The notes beneath the pieces were generated by a model. That model made no database searches and was not told the origin of the DNA. It worked only from the letters and a program-made list of their open reading frames with translations. Made by a program: the position numbers and the translations under genes. Below, piece after piece: positions 26,895-35,699 of a DNA stretch of 64,000 nucleotides. This DNA is from Flavobacteriaceae bacterium YJPT1-3 (GTDB taxonomy: Bacteria; Bacteroidota; Bacteroidia; Flavobacteriales; Flavobacteriaceae), in the NCBI GenBank assembly GCA_029866965.1, contig CP123444.1, positions 434,001-498,000 on the forward strand, written 5' to 3'. Position 1 is the first letter of the stretch. Each line of letters begins with the position of its first letter.

Positions 26895-28148
26895 TTACAT
26901 TCCCTGACGGATGGCTTCCACCGGATCCAATCGGCTGGCCATGAATGCCGGTATGATTCCGGCAATCAATCCAATAAATACACTGGAGAACATGCCCCAG
27001 AAAATATTGGCGGCTGAAAGCACGAACTCAAAGTCGCCGGTAAACTGACTGGCTACCAAAGTGATGATCCACACCAGGAACAGACCGATCAAGCCTCCAA
27101 ACAAGGCGAGTATCACCGCTTCAAAGAGGAATTGAAGCAGGATAAAACGGTTTTTAGCCCCCAGCGCTTTCTGAATCCCGATGAGATTGGTGCGCTCCTT
27201 CACGCTTACAAACATGATGTTGGCAATACCAAAGCCGCCCACCAGGAGTGAAAAGGCTCCAATAAAGCCTCCAATGGTACTCATGGTTCCGGTGATATTG
27301 TCGATGAAATCCGTGAATCCCTGCAATTGATTAACAAAGAAATTATCCACGTCCCCGGGCTTCAATCCCCTGAACTGCCGCATTTTTTGTTTTAGCATCG
27401 CACTGAATTCACCCAAATCCGCACCGGACTCGGGCTTGATCACAATGGCCGGAAAGGCAAATTTGTTGCTTTTGCCGTAGATGCGCCGGGCTACGTTCAC
27501 AGGGATGATGGCTACGGTATCCTTACTATCCCCGAAAAGGCCTTTACCTTCTTTTTTTAACACTCCAATGACCGTAAAGCGCTGGCCGTAGAGGCGTACT
27601 TCTTTTCCAATGGGATCTGAGCTCCCGAATAGCCCCTTAGCAATCTCATCACCCAAGACCAATACATTCGATCCGCTAACCGACTCCGACTCGTTAAAGA
27701 ACCGACCGGCCTGCAATTCTAAGGCTTCGATATTGTAATACCCATCCGTTACCGGAGCGATGTTGACGCTCTCCATAAGCTTATCCTGGTACTTGATGTT
27801 CTCTGCCCCTACGTTTAAACTGTAAGAGATCGCCTCGAGTTCCGGAAGGTTACGTTCCAAAAACTGAAACTCCTCATAGGTCACATCCGGGAATTGCTCG
27901 CGCTTCCACCGCGGGATGTCTGTAGGCCCAAAAGAGAAACGAGCCAGATAAATGGTGCTGTTGTCCAGAGAGGAGATGCTGCCTGTAATTTCCTTTTTCA
28001 GACTGTCGACCGCAGCCAATACCCCAATGATGGAAAAAATACCAATGGTCACCCCCAATAAAGACAGGAAAGTTCGCAGTTTATTATTGCGTAAAGCATT
28101 GATGGCAAAATTGAAACTTTCCAGTAAAACCCTAAGGTAAATCAGCAT
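26895..28148 (-). CDS. ABC transporter permease (MacB/FtsX type)
   Basis: A 417-residue type VII ABC permease: N-terminal helix (LRTFLSLLGVTIGIFSIIGV), a large periplasmic MacB_PCD domain (about 45-250), then three C-terminal helices of the FtsX domain (GFIGAFSLLVGGFGIANIMF through GMFSSVFIGLIAGIIPAFMA). Such proteins work by mechanotransmission with a separate ATPase and often an adaptor or lipoprotein. No ATPase gene lies next to it, so its partner is elsewhere. It is divergent from purH. Confidence 0.88.
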   Translation of the reverse strand: MLIYLRVLLESFNFAINALRNNKLRTFLSLLGVTIGIFSIIGVLAAVDSLKKEITGSISSLDNSTIYLARFSFGPTDIPRWKREQFPDVTYEEFQFLERNLPELEAISYSLNVGAENIKYQDKLMESVNIAPVTDGYYNIEALELQAGRFFNESESVSGSNVLVLGDEIAKGLFGSSDPIGKEVRLYGQRFTVIGVLKKEGKGLFGDSKDTVAIIPVNVARRIYGKSNKFAFPAIVIKPESGADLGEFSAMLKQKMRQFRGLKPGDVDNFFVNQLQGFTDFIDNITGTMSTIGGFIGAFSLLVGGFGIANIMFVSVKERTNLIGIQKALGAKNRFILLQFLFEAVILALFGGLIGLFLVWIITLVASQFTGDFEFVLSAANIFWGMFSSVFIGLIAGIIPAFMASRLDPVEAIRQGM

Positions 28149-28295
28149 AGCCTGAGTTCTGTATTGCGTATATCTCCTGCCTTTCGCGCAGGCTCATTCT
28201 TGAAAAATCTAAGATAGGACGTAATTGTCGATTTTTTGTTACAAAAAGCAGGGAATAAGCCTCAAGGATACTCATTTATTTCCTAGTGAAATCGT

Positions 28296-28303
28296 TACTT
28301 TTG
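28296..28303 (+). promoter_or_regulatory. -7 box of purH promoter
   Basis: TACTTTTG fits TAnnTTTG exactly and lies 20 bases before the chosen purH ATG. A weak TTTA at 28275-28278 could serve as the -33 element with a 17-base spacer. This supports ATG 28324 over upstream codons. Confidence 0.45.
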
Positions 28304-28323
28304 ACACTTCATTTCAATTGTCC

Positions 28324-29850
28324 ATGAGCACACTAAAAAAAGCAAAAGCAGCCCTCGTTTCCGTATTCAATAAAGAGGGTTTAGCCCCTTTGGTTCAAAA
28401 AATGCATGACTTGGGGATCACCCTCTATTCTACCGGTGGTACCGAAAAATTCATCAAAGAACTGGGCATTCCGGTGATCGCAGTTGAAGAGGTCACCTCC
28501 TACCCCTCTATTCTGGGCGGTCGGGTCAAGACCCTTCATCCCAAGGTTTTTGGTGGTATTCTCAACCGTCAAGAGCACGCAGGAGATGTTGCTGAAATGG
28601 AACAGTATGAGATTCCTCAATTGGATATCGTCGTGGTCGACCTCTACCCCTTTGAGAAGACGGTGGCCAGCGGAGCCTCTGAACAGGACATCGTCGAAAA
28701 GATCGATATTGGGGGTATCTCCCTGATTCGCGCTGCCGCGAAAAACTTTAAGGATACCCTGTGTGTGTCCTCTGTAGCCGATTATCAAGAAGTCCTGGAA
28801 TTACTCTCCTCAGGAGATGGTCAAACCAGCCTGGAAAATCGAAAGCGATTTGCAGCCAAAGCCTTTAACGTATCCAGCCATTACGACACCGCCATTTTCA
28901 ATTATTTCAATACCGAAGAACAGGTCTTCAAAGCCAGCGAGCAACAAGCCAAAACGCTACGCTACGGAGAGAATCCGCATCAGCAGGGTACTTTTTACGG
29001 TGATTTTGACGCCCTTTTTGACCAACTGCACGGTAAGGAACTATCGTACAATAATCTTCTGGACGTAGATGCAGCGGTCAATCTGATGATGGAGTTTCAG
29101 GGCGAAACGCCCACCTTTGCCATCCTCAAGCACAACAATGCCTGCGGCCTGGCTCAAAGTGATACCTTGTTGCAGGCCTACAAAGATGCCCTGGCCGGAG
29201 ATCCGGTTTCGGCTTTTGGAGGTATTCTTATCGCCAATACGACCATTGATGCTGCCACAGCAGAAGAAATTCATAAGTTGTTTTGTGAAGTGGTCATCGC
29301 CCCTGCCTTTAGCGATGAGGCCCAAGAGATTTTAAAGGGGAAAAAGAATAGAGTCCTCCTCGTTCAAAAAGAAGCGCCTTTAAGCAGCCAGATCGTTCGC
29401 ACCTGTCTCAATGGTCTGCTGATACAGGAAAAGGATACCAAAACCGATACAAAAGAGGACTTGGACTACGTCACTAACAATAAACCCTCCAAATCAGAGT
29501 TAGAAGACCTGTTGTTCGCCAGTAAAATCTGTAAACACACCAAGTCAAATACCATTGTCCTGGTGAAAAACAAGCAACTGTGTGCCAGCGGAACGGGCCA
29601 AACCTCTCGGGTGGATGCGCTCCGCCAGGCTATCGACAAAGCAAAATCTTTTGATTTCGACCTCAAAGGAGCGGTGATGGCGAGTGATGCCTTTTTCCCG
29701 TTTCCGGATTGTGTGGAAATCGCTGATCAGGCCGGGATCACGGCGGTTATTCAACCGGGAGGATCCATCAAAGATGCCTTGAGTATTGATTATTGTAATG
29801 AGCACGACATGGCCATGGTCATGACCGGAACCAGACATTTTAAACATTAA
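28324..29850 (+). CDS. purH: Bifunctional AICAR transformylase/IMP cyclohydrolase
   Basis: A 508-residue protein that performs the last two steps of purine synthesis, from AICAR via FAICAR to IMP. The MGS-like cyclohydrolase domain fills about residues 1-140 (start KAALVSVFNKEGLAPLVQ, motif GGRVKTLHPKVFGGIL). The transformylase domain follows (LRYGENPHQQGTF, LKHNNACGLAQ, FPFPDCVEIADQAGITAVIQ). I chose ATG 28324 because the 33 upstream codons are not part of the family and the promoter lies within them. The standalone gene points to no regulator. Confidence 0.96.
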   Translation: MSTLKKAKAALVSVFNKEGLAPLVQKMHDLGITLYSTGGTEKFIKELGIPVIAVEEVTSYPSILGGRVKTLHPKVFGGILNRQEHAGDVAEMEQYEIPQLDIVVVDLYPFEKTVASGASEQDIVEKIDIGGISLIRAAAKNFKDTLCVSSVADYQEVLELLSSGDGQTSLENRKRFAAKAFNVSSHYDTAIFNYFNTEEQVFKASEQQAKTLRYGENPHQQGTFYGDFDALFDQLHGKELSYNNLLDVDAAVNLMMEFQGETPTFAILKHNNACGLAQSDTLLQAYKDALAGDPVSAFGGILIANTTIDAATAEEIHKLFCEVVIAPAFSDEAQEILKGKKNRVLLVQKEAPLSSQIVRTCLNGLLIQEKDTKTDTKEDLDYVTNNKPSKSELEDLLFASKICKHTKSNTIVLVKNKQLCASGTGQTSRVDALRQAIDKAKSFDFDLKGAVMASDAFFPFPDCVEIADQAGITAVIQPGGSIKDALSIDYCNEHDMAMVMTGTRHFKH

Positions 29851-30017
29851 AGCAGAAGGGATCGTCTGAGCGCTATTCCGTCCCTAAGGTCGTCAGACTC
29901 GATTTTGCGACCGGCCCGACGAAGTCATTCTGGCGGGAAGCATGAACTTAAAAAAATAAAATTTAGTACATTACACGCCTTTTAAACCCAAATCGCCAAC
30001 TTTACCTCAACTAAACT

Positions 30018-31046
30018 ATGGGATTTTTTGATTTCCTCACCGAAGATATCGCCATTGACCTGGGAACAGCCAATACGCTGATCATTCACAACGACAAAGT
30101 CGTGGTAGACAGTCCGTCCATCGTAGCACGCGACCGCACCACCCGCAAAATCATCGCCGCCGGAAAAGAAGCGGCGCAGATGCAGGGGAAGACCCACGAA
30201 AATATTAAAACCATCCGCCCGCTAAAAGACGGGGTGATCGCCGATTTTGATGCCAGCGAACAAATGATCAGCATGTTCATCAAAGAAATCCCTGCTTTAA
30301 AGAAAAAATGGTTTCCTCCCTCCCTGCGTATGGTGATCTGTATCCCATCGGGAATAACCGAGGTGGAAATGCGCGCGGTAAAGGAAAGTGCGGAACGGGT
30401 AAACGGTAAGGAAGTATACCTCATTCACGAACCAATGGCTGCGGCTATTGGAATTGGCGTAGACATCATGCAGCCCAAAGGGAATATGATCGTAGATATT
30501 GGAGGAGGTACCACTGAGATCGCCGTGATCGCCCTGGGAGGTATCGTTTGTGACAAATCCGTTAAAATTGCGGGTGACGTTTTTACCAATGACATCATCT
30601 ACTACATGCGGACCCAACACAACCTCTATGTAGGAGAGCGCAGTGCCGAAAAGATCAAAATTCAAATTGGTGCGGCAACTGAAGATCTGGAGCTGCCACC
30701 GGAAGAGATGAGCGTTCAGGGTCGTGACCTGCTTACCGGAAAGCCAAAACAGGTGCAAATTAGCTTTCGCGAAATTGCCAAGGCCCTGGATAAATCCATC
30801 CTGCGTATCGAAGATGCAGTAATGGAAACCTTATCTCAGACACCTCCAGAACTTGCAGCAGACATCTACAATACCGGGATCTATTTAGCCGGTGGAGGTT
30901 CTATGCTCCGCGGCCTGGATAAACGCCTGTCCCAAAAAACAGACTTGCCCGTATACATTGCTGAAGATCCGTTAAGAGCAGTAGTACGAGGCACCGGAAT
31001 CACCTTAAAGAACCTGGCTAAATACAAGAGCGTTCTGATCAAGTAG
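30018..31046 (+). CDS. mreB: Rod shape-determining protein MreB
   Basis: A 342-residue bacterial actin that forms membrane-bound filaments and steers lateral wall synthesis. Actin-fold nucleotide motifs are visible: IDLGTANTLI (phosphate 1), IVDIGGGTTEIAV (phosphate 2) and LAGGGSMLRGLDKRL (adenosine). It is the first gene of mreB-mreC-mreD-pbp2-rodA. The 167-base space before it shows no recognisable gene and no convincing promoter match. A 12-base half copy of the repeat (30763-30774) encodes SFREIA, a region conserved in MreB. Confidence 0.97.
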   Translation: MGFFDFLTEDIAIDLGTANTLIIHNDKVVVDSPSIVARDRTTRKIIAAGKEAAQMQGKTHENIKTIRPLKDGVIADFDASEQMISMFIKEIPALKKKWFPPSLRMVICIPSGITEVEMRAVKESAERVNGKEVYLIHEPMAAAIGIGVDIMQPKGNMIVDIGGGTTEIAVIALGGIVCDKSVKIAGDVFTNDIIYYMRTQHNLYVGERSAEKIKIQIGAATEDLELPPEEMSVQGRDLLTGKPKQVQISFREIAKALDKSILRIEDAVMETLSQTPPELAADIYNTGIYLAGGGSMLRGLDKRLSQKTDLPVYIAEDPLRAVVRGTGITLKNLAKYKSVLIK

Positions 31047-31061
31047 GGAAATCCATAAGCC

Positions 31062-31886
31062 ATGCAGCGAATAATCAATTTCTTGATCAACAACAGAAAT
31101 TTTCTTCTGTTCGTTGTCCTGCTTAGTATATCCTTCATTTTCACCATTCAATCGCACTCCTATCACCGCAGTCGTTTTGTCAATTCGGCCAATTTCCTGT
31201 CGGGTGGCATCTATGAACGGGTAAATAACATCAGCAGCTACTTTGAGCTCAAGGAGATCAATGAACAACTGGTTGAAGAAAATGTCTATCTCCGCAGCCT
31301 CATTCACAATCCCAATGATTCTATACAAGCTCGCACCGACACTACTACTTTTGGCGGGAAGTTTCGCTTTGTCCCGGCTCGAGTGATCAATAACAACTAC
31401 GCTCGAAGCAGTAATTACCTCACCCTTCGAGGTGGCGAGCAAGACAGCATCAAGCCCGACCTGGGCGTGATCACTCCGCAGGGTATCGTTGGTATTGTCG
31501 ACAAGGTATCTGATCGTTACAGTACGGTGATCTCCATCCTCAATAGCAGTTCGCGAATCAATGCTAAACTCAAAAAATCGGAACATTTCGGCACCTTGGT
31601 TTGGGATGGTGTAGACCCTAACATCGTTCAACTGATCGATGTGCAACAACAGGCACCCGTACAGCAAGGCGATACGATCGTCACCGGCGGGAAGTCGACG
31701 ATCTTTCCTAAAGACATTGGCATTGGTATCGTGCAAGGATTTATGTTGGACCAGAGCGAGAATTTTTATACCATCTCTATCCGACTCTTTAATGACATGA
31801 CCAACCTGGGGCCAGTGTACGTCATTGAGAATCTAGACGCCTCTGAAATACTCCAACTGGAACAAGAGACTGAGGATGAACAATAA
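31062..31886 (+). CDS. mreC: Rod shape-determining protein MreC
   Basis: A 274-residue bitopic protein: N-terminal helix (about 13-28), a coiled coil (about 55-90, YFELKEINEQLVEENVYLRS) and the periplasmic double-barrel domain (GVITPQGIVGIVDKVSDRYS, ending in ENFYTISIRLFNDMTNLG). It links MreB to the PBP2-RodA synthase. It follows mreB by 15 bases and overlaps mreD by 11. Confidence 0.94.
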   Translation: MQRIINFLINNRNFLLFVVLLSISFIFTIQSHSYHRSRFVNSANFLSGGIYERVNNISSYFELKEINEQLVEENVYLRSLIHNPNDSIQARTDTTTFGGKFRFVPARVINNNYARSSNYLTLRGGEQDSIKPDLGVITPQGIVGIVDKVSDRYSTVISILNSSSRINAKLKKSEHFGTLVWDGVDPNIVQLIDVQQQAPVQQGDTIVTGGKSTIFPKDIGIGIVQGFMLDQSENFYTISIRLFNDMTNLGPVYVIENLDASEILQLEQETEDEQ

Positions 31887-32382
31887 TATTACTCGTAATC
31901 TCTTGCGCTTTGTGCTTTTGGTCCTGCTTCAGGTCACTTTGTTCAATCACATCAATTTTTCGGGCTTTATCAATCCTTATCCTTATCTGCTATACGTTGC
32001 CCTCTTCCCCATTTCGGGAAACCGCTCCCTCCTACTTTTTAGCAGCTTTTTATTAGGCTTGAGCGTTGATATGTTTGCCAATAGCGGAGGCGTGCATGCA
32101 GCGGCTTGTCTCATCATCGCCTTTTTGCGTCCGGTGGTTCTGCGCTTTTCATTTGGCGTAAGCTATGAATACAATACGGTAAAGCTTTCCAAGGTCACTT
32201 TAGCTGAACGTTTTGTTTACCTGAGCATTTTGACATTGATCCATCATTTCGTCCTCTTTAGCCTGGAGATATTTAACGTTTCCGATATACTTTTGATTCT
32301 GAAAAATGCGTTGTCCTCTAGTATCTTTACCATCATCTTAAGCTTAATATTTGTCACTCTCTTCAGCGTAAAACGTTCATGA
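31876..32382 (+). CDS. mreD: Rod shape-determining protein MreD
   Basis: A 168-residue integral membrane protein with about five hydrophobic segments (for example LLRFVLLVLLQVTLF and LLLFSSFLLGLSVDMFANSG). The segment GLSVDMFANSGGVHAAA is typical of Bacteroidota MreD. It overlaps mreC upstream by 11 bases and the PBP2 gene downstream by four (ATGA). Confidence 0.9.
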   Translation: MNNNITRNLLRFVLLVLLQVTLFNHINFSGFINPYPYLLYVALFPISGNRSLLLFSSFLLGLSVDMFANSGGVHAAACLIIAFLRPVVLRFSFGVSYEYNTVKLSKVTLAERFVYLSILTLIHHFVLFSLEIFNVSDILLILKNALSSSIFTIILSLIFVTLFSVKRS

Positions 32383-34250
32383 GGAAACTGCTACTTTTCA
32401 GTGTTATTCTATTCACCGGCGTCGTTTTTATTGGACGGCTCTTCTATCTTCAGGTGATAGACACCTCTGCAGTACTTCTTTCTGAAAACAATGCTATTAA
32501 AACAATTTACGACTATCCGCAGCGCGGTCATATTTACGATCGAAACGGAGAGCTTTTAGTTTCCAATCAGCCTTCCTACGATGTCATGGTGATCCCGCGT
32601 GAGGTAGAGCCATTCGATACCTTAGAATTTTGCGGCTTATTACAAATGAGCAAGGAGCAACTAAAGAATCGATTAGATAGGGCCAGAACGTACTCTCCCC
32701 GACTGCCTTCGGTGGTCATCCCCCAATTGACTAAAGAGGAGTATGCGTATCTGCAGGAAAAGATGCGGAAGTTTAATGGCTTTTACATTCAAAAACGAGC
32801 CTTACGGGACTACCAGATCGATTATGGAGCCAACATCCTTGGGTACATAGCCGAAGTTACGCGCCGTGACATCAAGAACAATCCCTATTACCAAATGGGA
32901 GACCTCATTGGCCGACAGGGAGTTGAAGAGCAGTACGAAGAACTATTACGGGGGGTCAAAGGAGTAAAATACCTGCAAAAAGATCGATTTAACCGTACTA
33001 TAGGAGCCTACAAGAACGGGGCTTTAGATACGCTTCCGGTCAAAGGGAAGAATATCACGCTGACCATTGACGGGGTATTACAACAGTACGGGGAACGCCT
33101 CATGGAAAACAAGCGAGGCGGGATTGTCGCCATAGAGCCAGCCACGGGGGAGATTCTTGCCCTGGTCGCAGCACCCAATTACGATCCTGCCTTACTGGTG
33201 GGCAGAGAACGTTCTAAGAATTTTACAAAACTTTGGAACGATACGCTGGCCAAACCACTGTTCGATCGGGTATTGCAAGGAGAATATCCTCCGGGCTCTC
33301 CATTTAAAACCTTAAATGCATTGATTGCACTGCAAGAAGGCGTGGTGAATACGCAGGAACGCTTTTCCTGCCGAATGGGCTATTACTATGGGAGTCGGGG
33401 TCGCAAGCTTGGGTGTCACTCACACCCGAGCCCGTTGAATATGGTGCCCGGAATCGCTTATTCCTGTAATGCTTATTTTGCCAATGTATACCGCAGGACC
33501 ATCGAAAAATACCCGACGGCCCAGGAGGGTGTTGACCATTGGAAAGCACATTTAGAGAGTTTCGGCTTGGGGGACTATCTGGGCTATGACCTCCCCAGCG
33601 GTCGCCCGGGACGAATTCCAAGTGCCGACTATTACAATCGTGCCTATCAGTATCCCAAATACAACTGGTTTGCTACGGCGACCATCTCCAACGCGATCGG
33701 CCAGGGGGAAGTGAGCCTAACGCCCATGCAAATGGCTAATTTTACTGCAGCTATTGCCAATCGTGGTTGGTTTAAGACCCCACATATCCTTAAAGATGTG
33801 GAGGGGCAAGACAGCATTCCTAAGGATTATACCCTAAAACGACAGACCACTATTGATGCAGAGCACTTTGAACCGGTGGTTCAAGGCATGAACGACGTTT
33901 ATAACTACGGTACCGCCAATTTTTTGAAAGTCCCAGGTATCGAGATCTGTGGAAAAACAGGAACCGCCGAGAATTTCACCAAGATCGATGGAGAACGGGT
34001 TCAATTGACGGATCATTCGGTATTTGTGGCCTTTGCTCCTAAAGACGATCCTAAGATCGCTATTGCTGTTTTTGTTGAAAATGGCTACTATGGGGCTCGC
34101 CATGGTGGACGTATTGCCAGTCTGATGATCGAAAAATACATCAAGGGAGAAATCACCCGAACCGATCTGGAACAGTGGATTTTGACCCATAGTCTGGAGG
34201 AAGAGTACGCCAAGCCCTATAGCGGAGAGCCTTTCAAAATCAATATTTAA
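32379..34250 (+). CDS. mrdA: Penicillin-binding protein 2 (transpeptidase)
   Basis: A 623-residue class B PBP that crosslinks peptidoglycan during elongation. It has one N-terminal membrane helix, the pedestal domain opening with RGHIYDRNGELLVSNQPSYD, and the transpeptidase domain with the SxxK motif SPFK near residue 307, the SxN motif SCN near 361 and KTG near 524 (CGKTGTAENF). The start overlaps mreD by four bases, and the stop shares a base with the rodA start (TAATG), a tight coupling that favours equal amounts of PBP2 and RodA. Confidence 0.95.
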   Translation: MRKLLLFSVILFTGVVFIGRLFYLQVIDTSAVLLSENNAIKTIYDYPQRGHIYDRNGELLVSNQPSYDVMVIPREVEPFDTLEFCGLLQMSKEQLKNRLDRARTYSPRLPSVVIPQLTKEEYAYLQEKMRKFNGFYIQKRALRDYQIDYGANILGYIAEVTRRDIKNNPYYQMGDLIGRQGVEEQYEELLRGVKGVKYLQKDRFNRTIGAYKNGALDTLPVKGKNITLTIDGVLQQYGERLMENKRGGIVAIEPATGEILALVAAPNYDPALLVGRERSKNFTKLWNDTLAKPLFDRVLQGEYPPGSPFKTLNALIALQEGVVNTQERFSCRMGYYYGSRGRKLGCHSHPSPLNMVPGIAYSCNAYFANVYRRTIEKYPTAQEGVDHWKAHLESFGLGDYLGYDLPSGRPGRIPSADYYNRAYQYPKYNWFATATISNAIGQGEVSLTPMQMANFTAAIANRGWFKTPHILKDVEGQDSIPKDYTLKRQTTIDAEHFEPVVQGMNDVYNYGTANFLKVPGIEICGKTGTAENFTKIDGERVQLTDHSVFVAFAPKDDPKIAIAVFVENGYYGARHGGRIASLMIEKYIKGEITRTDLEQWILTHSLEEEYAKPYSGEPFKINI

Positions 34251-35512
34251 TGAATCGATTTTCCAGACAGGTAGGAAATTTTGACTGGCTTTTAATTGTT
34301 CTTTACTTCATGCTGGTAGCCATGGGCTGGATCAACATCTACTCTGCTTCTATGGATGTGGAGGCCAATGCCGATTTTTTCAGCTGGAGCAATTTGTACG
34401 CCAAGCAACTGATCTATTTTTTGCTGAGTCTGGTTCTTATTGTGATCATTCTCTTCCTGGACAGTAAGTTCTTTGAACGGTTCTCCAGCATTATCTACGT
34501 AGTTTCCTTACTCAGCCTGCTGGGTCTTTTCGTTTTTGGGAAAAATATTAATGGAGCCACCAGTTGGTATGCTTTTGGCGGAGTCAGCCTGCAACCCAGT
34601 GAATTTGCAAAAGCCGCAACCGCCCTTGCCCTGGCGAAATACCTCAGCGACCTACAAACCAACATCAAAAGTTTTAAAGATCAACTCCGAGCCTTTCTAA
34701 TTATCGCTCTCCCCGCTTTGATCATCATCCCTCAACCGGACCCCGGCAGTGCCTTGGTCTACGCCGCATTTTTCTTTCCTTTATATCGGGAAGGCTTGGC
34801 GGGGGTGTATCTTTTTGTTGGAGTTGGCGCCGCTGTGCTGTTCGTCTTGACCTTGATCTTTGGACCCTTGGCCATAGCGGCGGGAGTTGCCTTATTATCA
34901 CTCCTATTGTTTGTAAAGAATAGAAAACGGCGTCCGTCGAAACTGGCTCATCTTGCCATTCCTATGGTTTGTGCGCTATTTGCCTTTTCGGTCAACTTTG
35001 TATTTGAAAATGTCTTTGAGCAAAGGCATCGCGACCGTTTTAATATAGTTCTAGGAAAGGAAGTCGATACCAAGAGCATTGGCTACAATACCTATCAATC
35101 AGAAATTGCCATTGGTAACGGCGGCTGGACCGGAAAAGGATTTCTAAATGGTACACAGACCAAGGGAAACTTTGTACCGGAACAACCTACGGACTATATT
35201 TTTAGCACCGTGGGTGAGGAATGGGGCTTTCTGGGAAGTGCTCTAGTCATAGTCCTCTTTGTCATCCTGCTACTGCGCATCATACAATTGGCTGAAAAGC
35301 AGAAAAAAACGTTCAACCGGGTCTATGGTTACAGTGTTGCGGGTATTCTTTTTATCCATTTCCTGATTAATGTGGGTATGGTGACCGGAATCTTTCCCAC
35401 CATTGGCATCCCCCTGCCTTTCTTTAGCTACGGAGGCTCCTCCCTTTGGGGCTTTACCGTACTACTGTTTATTTTCATCAAATTGGATGGCAATCGCCTA
35501 AATGAGTGGTAG
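34250..35512 (+). CDS. rodA: Peptidoglycan polymerase RodA (SEDS family)
   Basis: A 420-residue polytopic glycosyltransferase that works with PBP2. Typical SEDS segments are visible: PDPGSALVYAA in the middle, then GWTGKGFLNGTQTKGNFVPE, PTDYIFSTVGEEWGFLG and IGIPLPFFSYGGSSLWGF at the C-terminus. The gene ends with FIFIKLDGNRLNEW. The same 14 residues plus a stop are encoded again at 37449-37493 with mostly different codons, which indicates that the 3' end now attached to rodA was brought in together with the following segment, or that the downstream copy was. Confidence 0.95.
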   Translation: MNRFSRQVGNFDWLLIVLYFMLVAMGWINIYSASMDVEANADFFSWSNLYAKQLIYFLLSLVLIVIILFLDSKFFERFSSIIYVVSLLSLLGLFVFGKNINGATSWYAFGGVSLQPSEFAKAATALALAKYLSDLQTNIKSFKDQLRAFLIIALPALIIIPQPDPGSALVYAAFFFPLYREGLAGVYLFVGVGAAVLFVLTLIFGPLAIAAGVALLSLLLFVKNRKRRPSKLAHLAIPMVCALFAFSVNFVFENVFEQRHRDRFNIVLGKEVDTKSIGYNTYQSEIAIGNGGWTGKGFLNGTQTKGNFVPEQPTDYIFSTVGEEWGFLGSALVIVLFVILLLRIIQLAEKQKKTFNRVYGYSVAGILFIHFLINVGMVTGIFPTIGIPLPFFSYGGSSLWGFTVLLFIFIKLDGNRLNEW

Positions 35513-35612
35513 AATTCATCTTCTATTTTTTACGCTTTCGCGAAATTGAGCAACGCCAGACCTGCCTGCCTATTAGCACACAGACAGGTTTACGATTAGC
35601 GGCAAATCCTAA

Positions 35613-35644
35613 TTTGCATCGCGTTTGTATAAAAACTATATTCG
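35613..35644 (+). promoter_or_regulatory. Promoter of the inserted secreted-protein gene
   Basis: TTTG (35613-35616), a 20-base spacer and TATATTCG (35637-35644) fit the Bacteroidota consensus with one mismatch. It gives the inserted gene a 5' untranslated region of about 50 bases and makes it independent of rodA. The inverted repeat GCAAAT-CCTA-ATTTGC (35602-35617) overlaps the -33 element. Confidence 0.5.
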
Positions 35645-35699
35645 CAATCTTTAACGTCTTATTAACAAAAGAAGGCGAAGAACCTCAAATCATCAACTT

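Noticed and set aside
29851-30017. Odd GC-rich sequence with short inverted repeats (GTCTGA/TCAGAC) between purH and mreB
   Set aside because: Loop is long and no T run follows; no RNA family or gene recognised.
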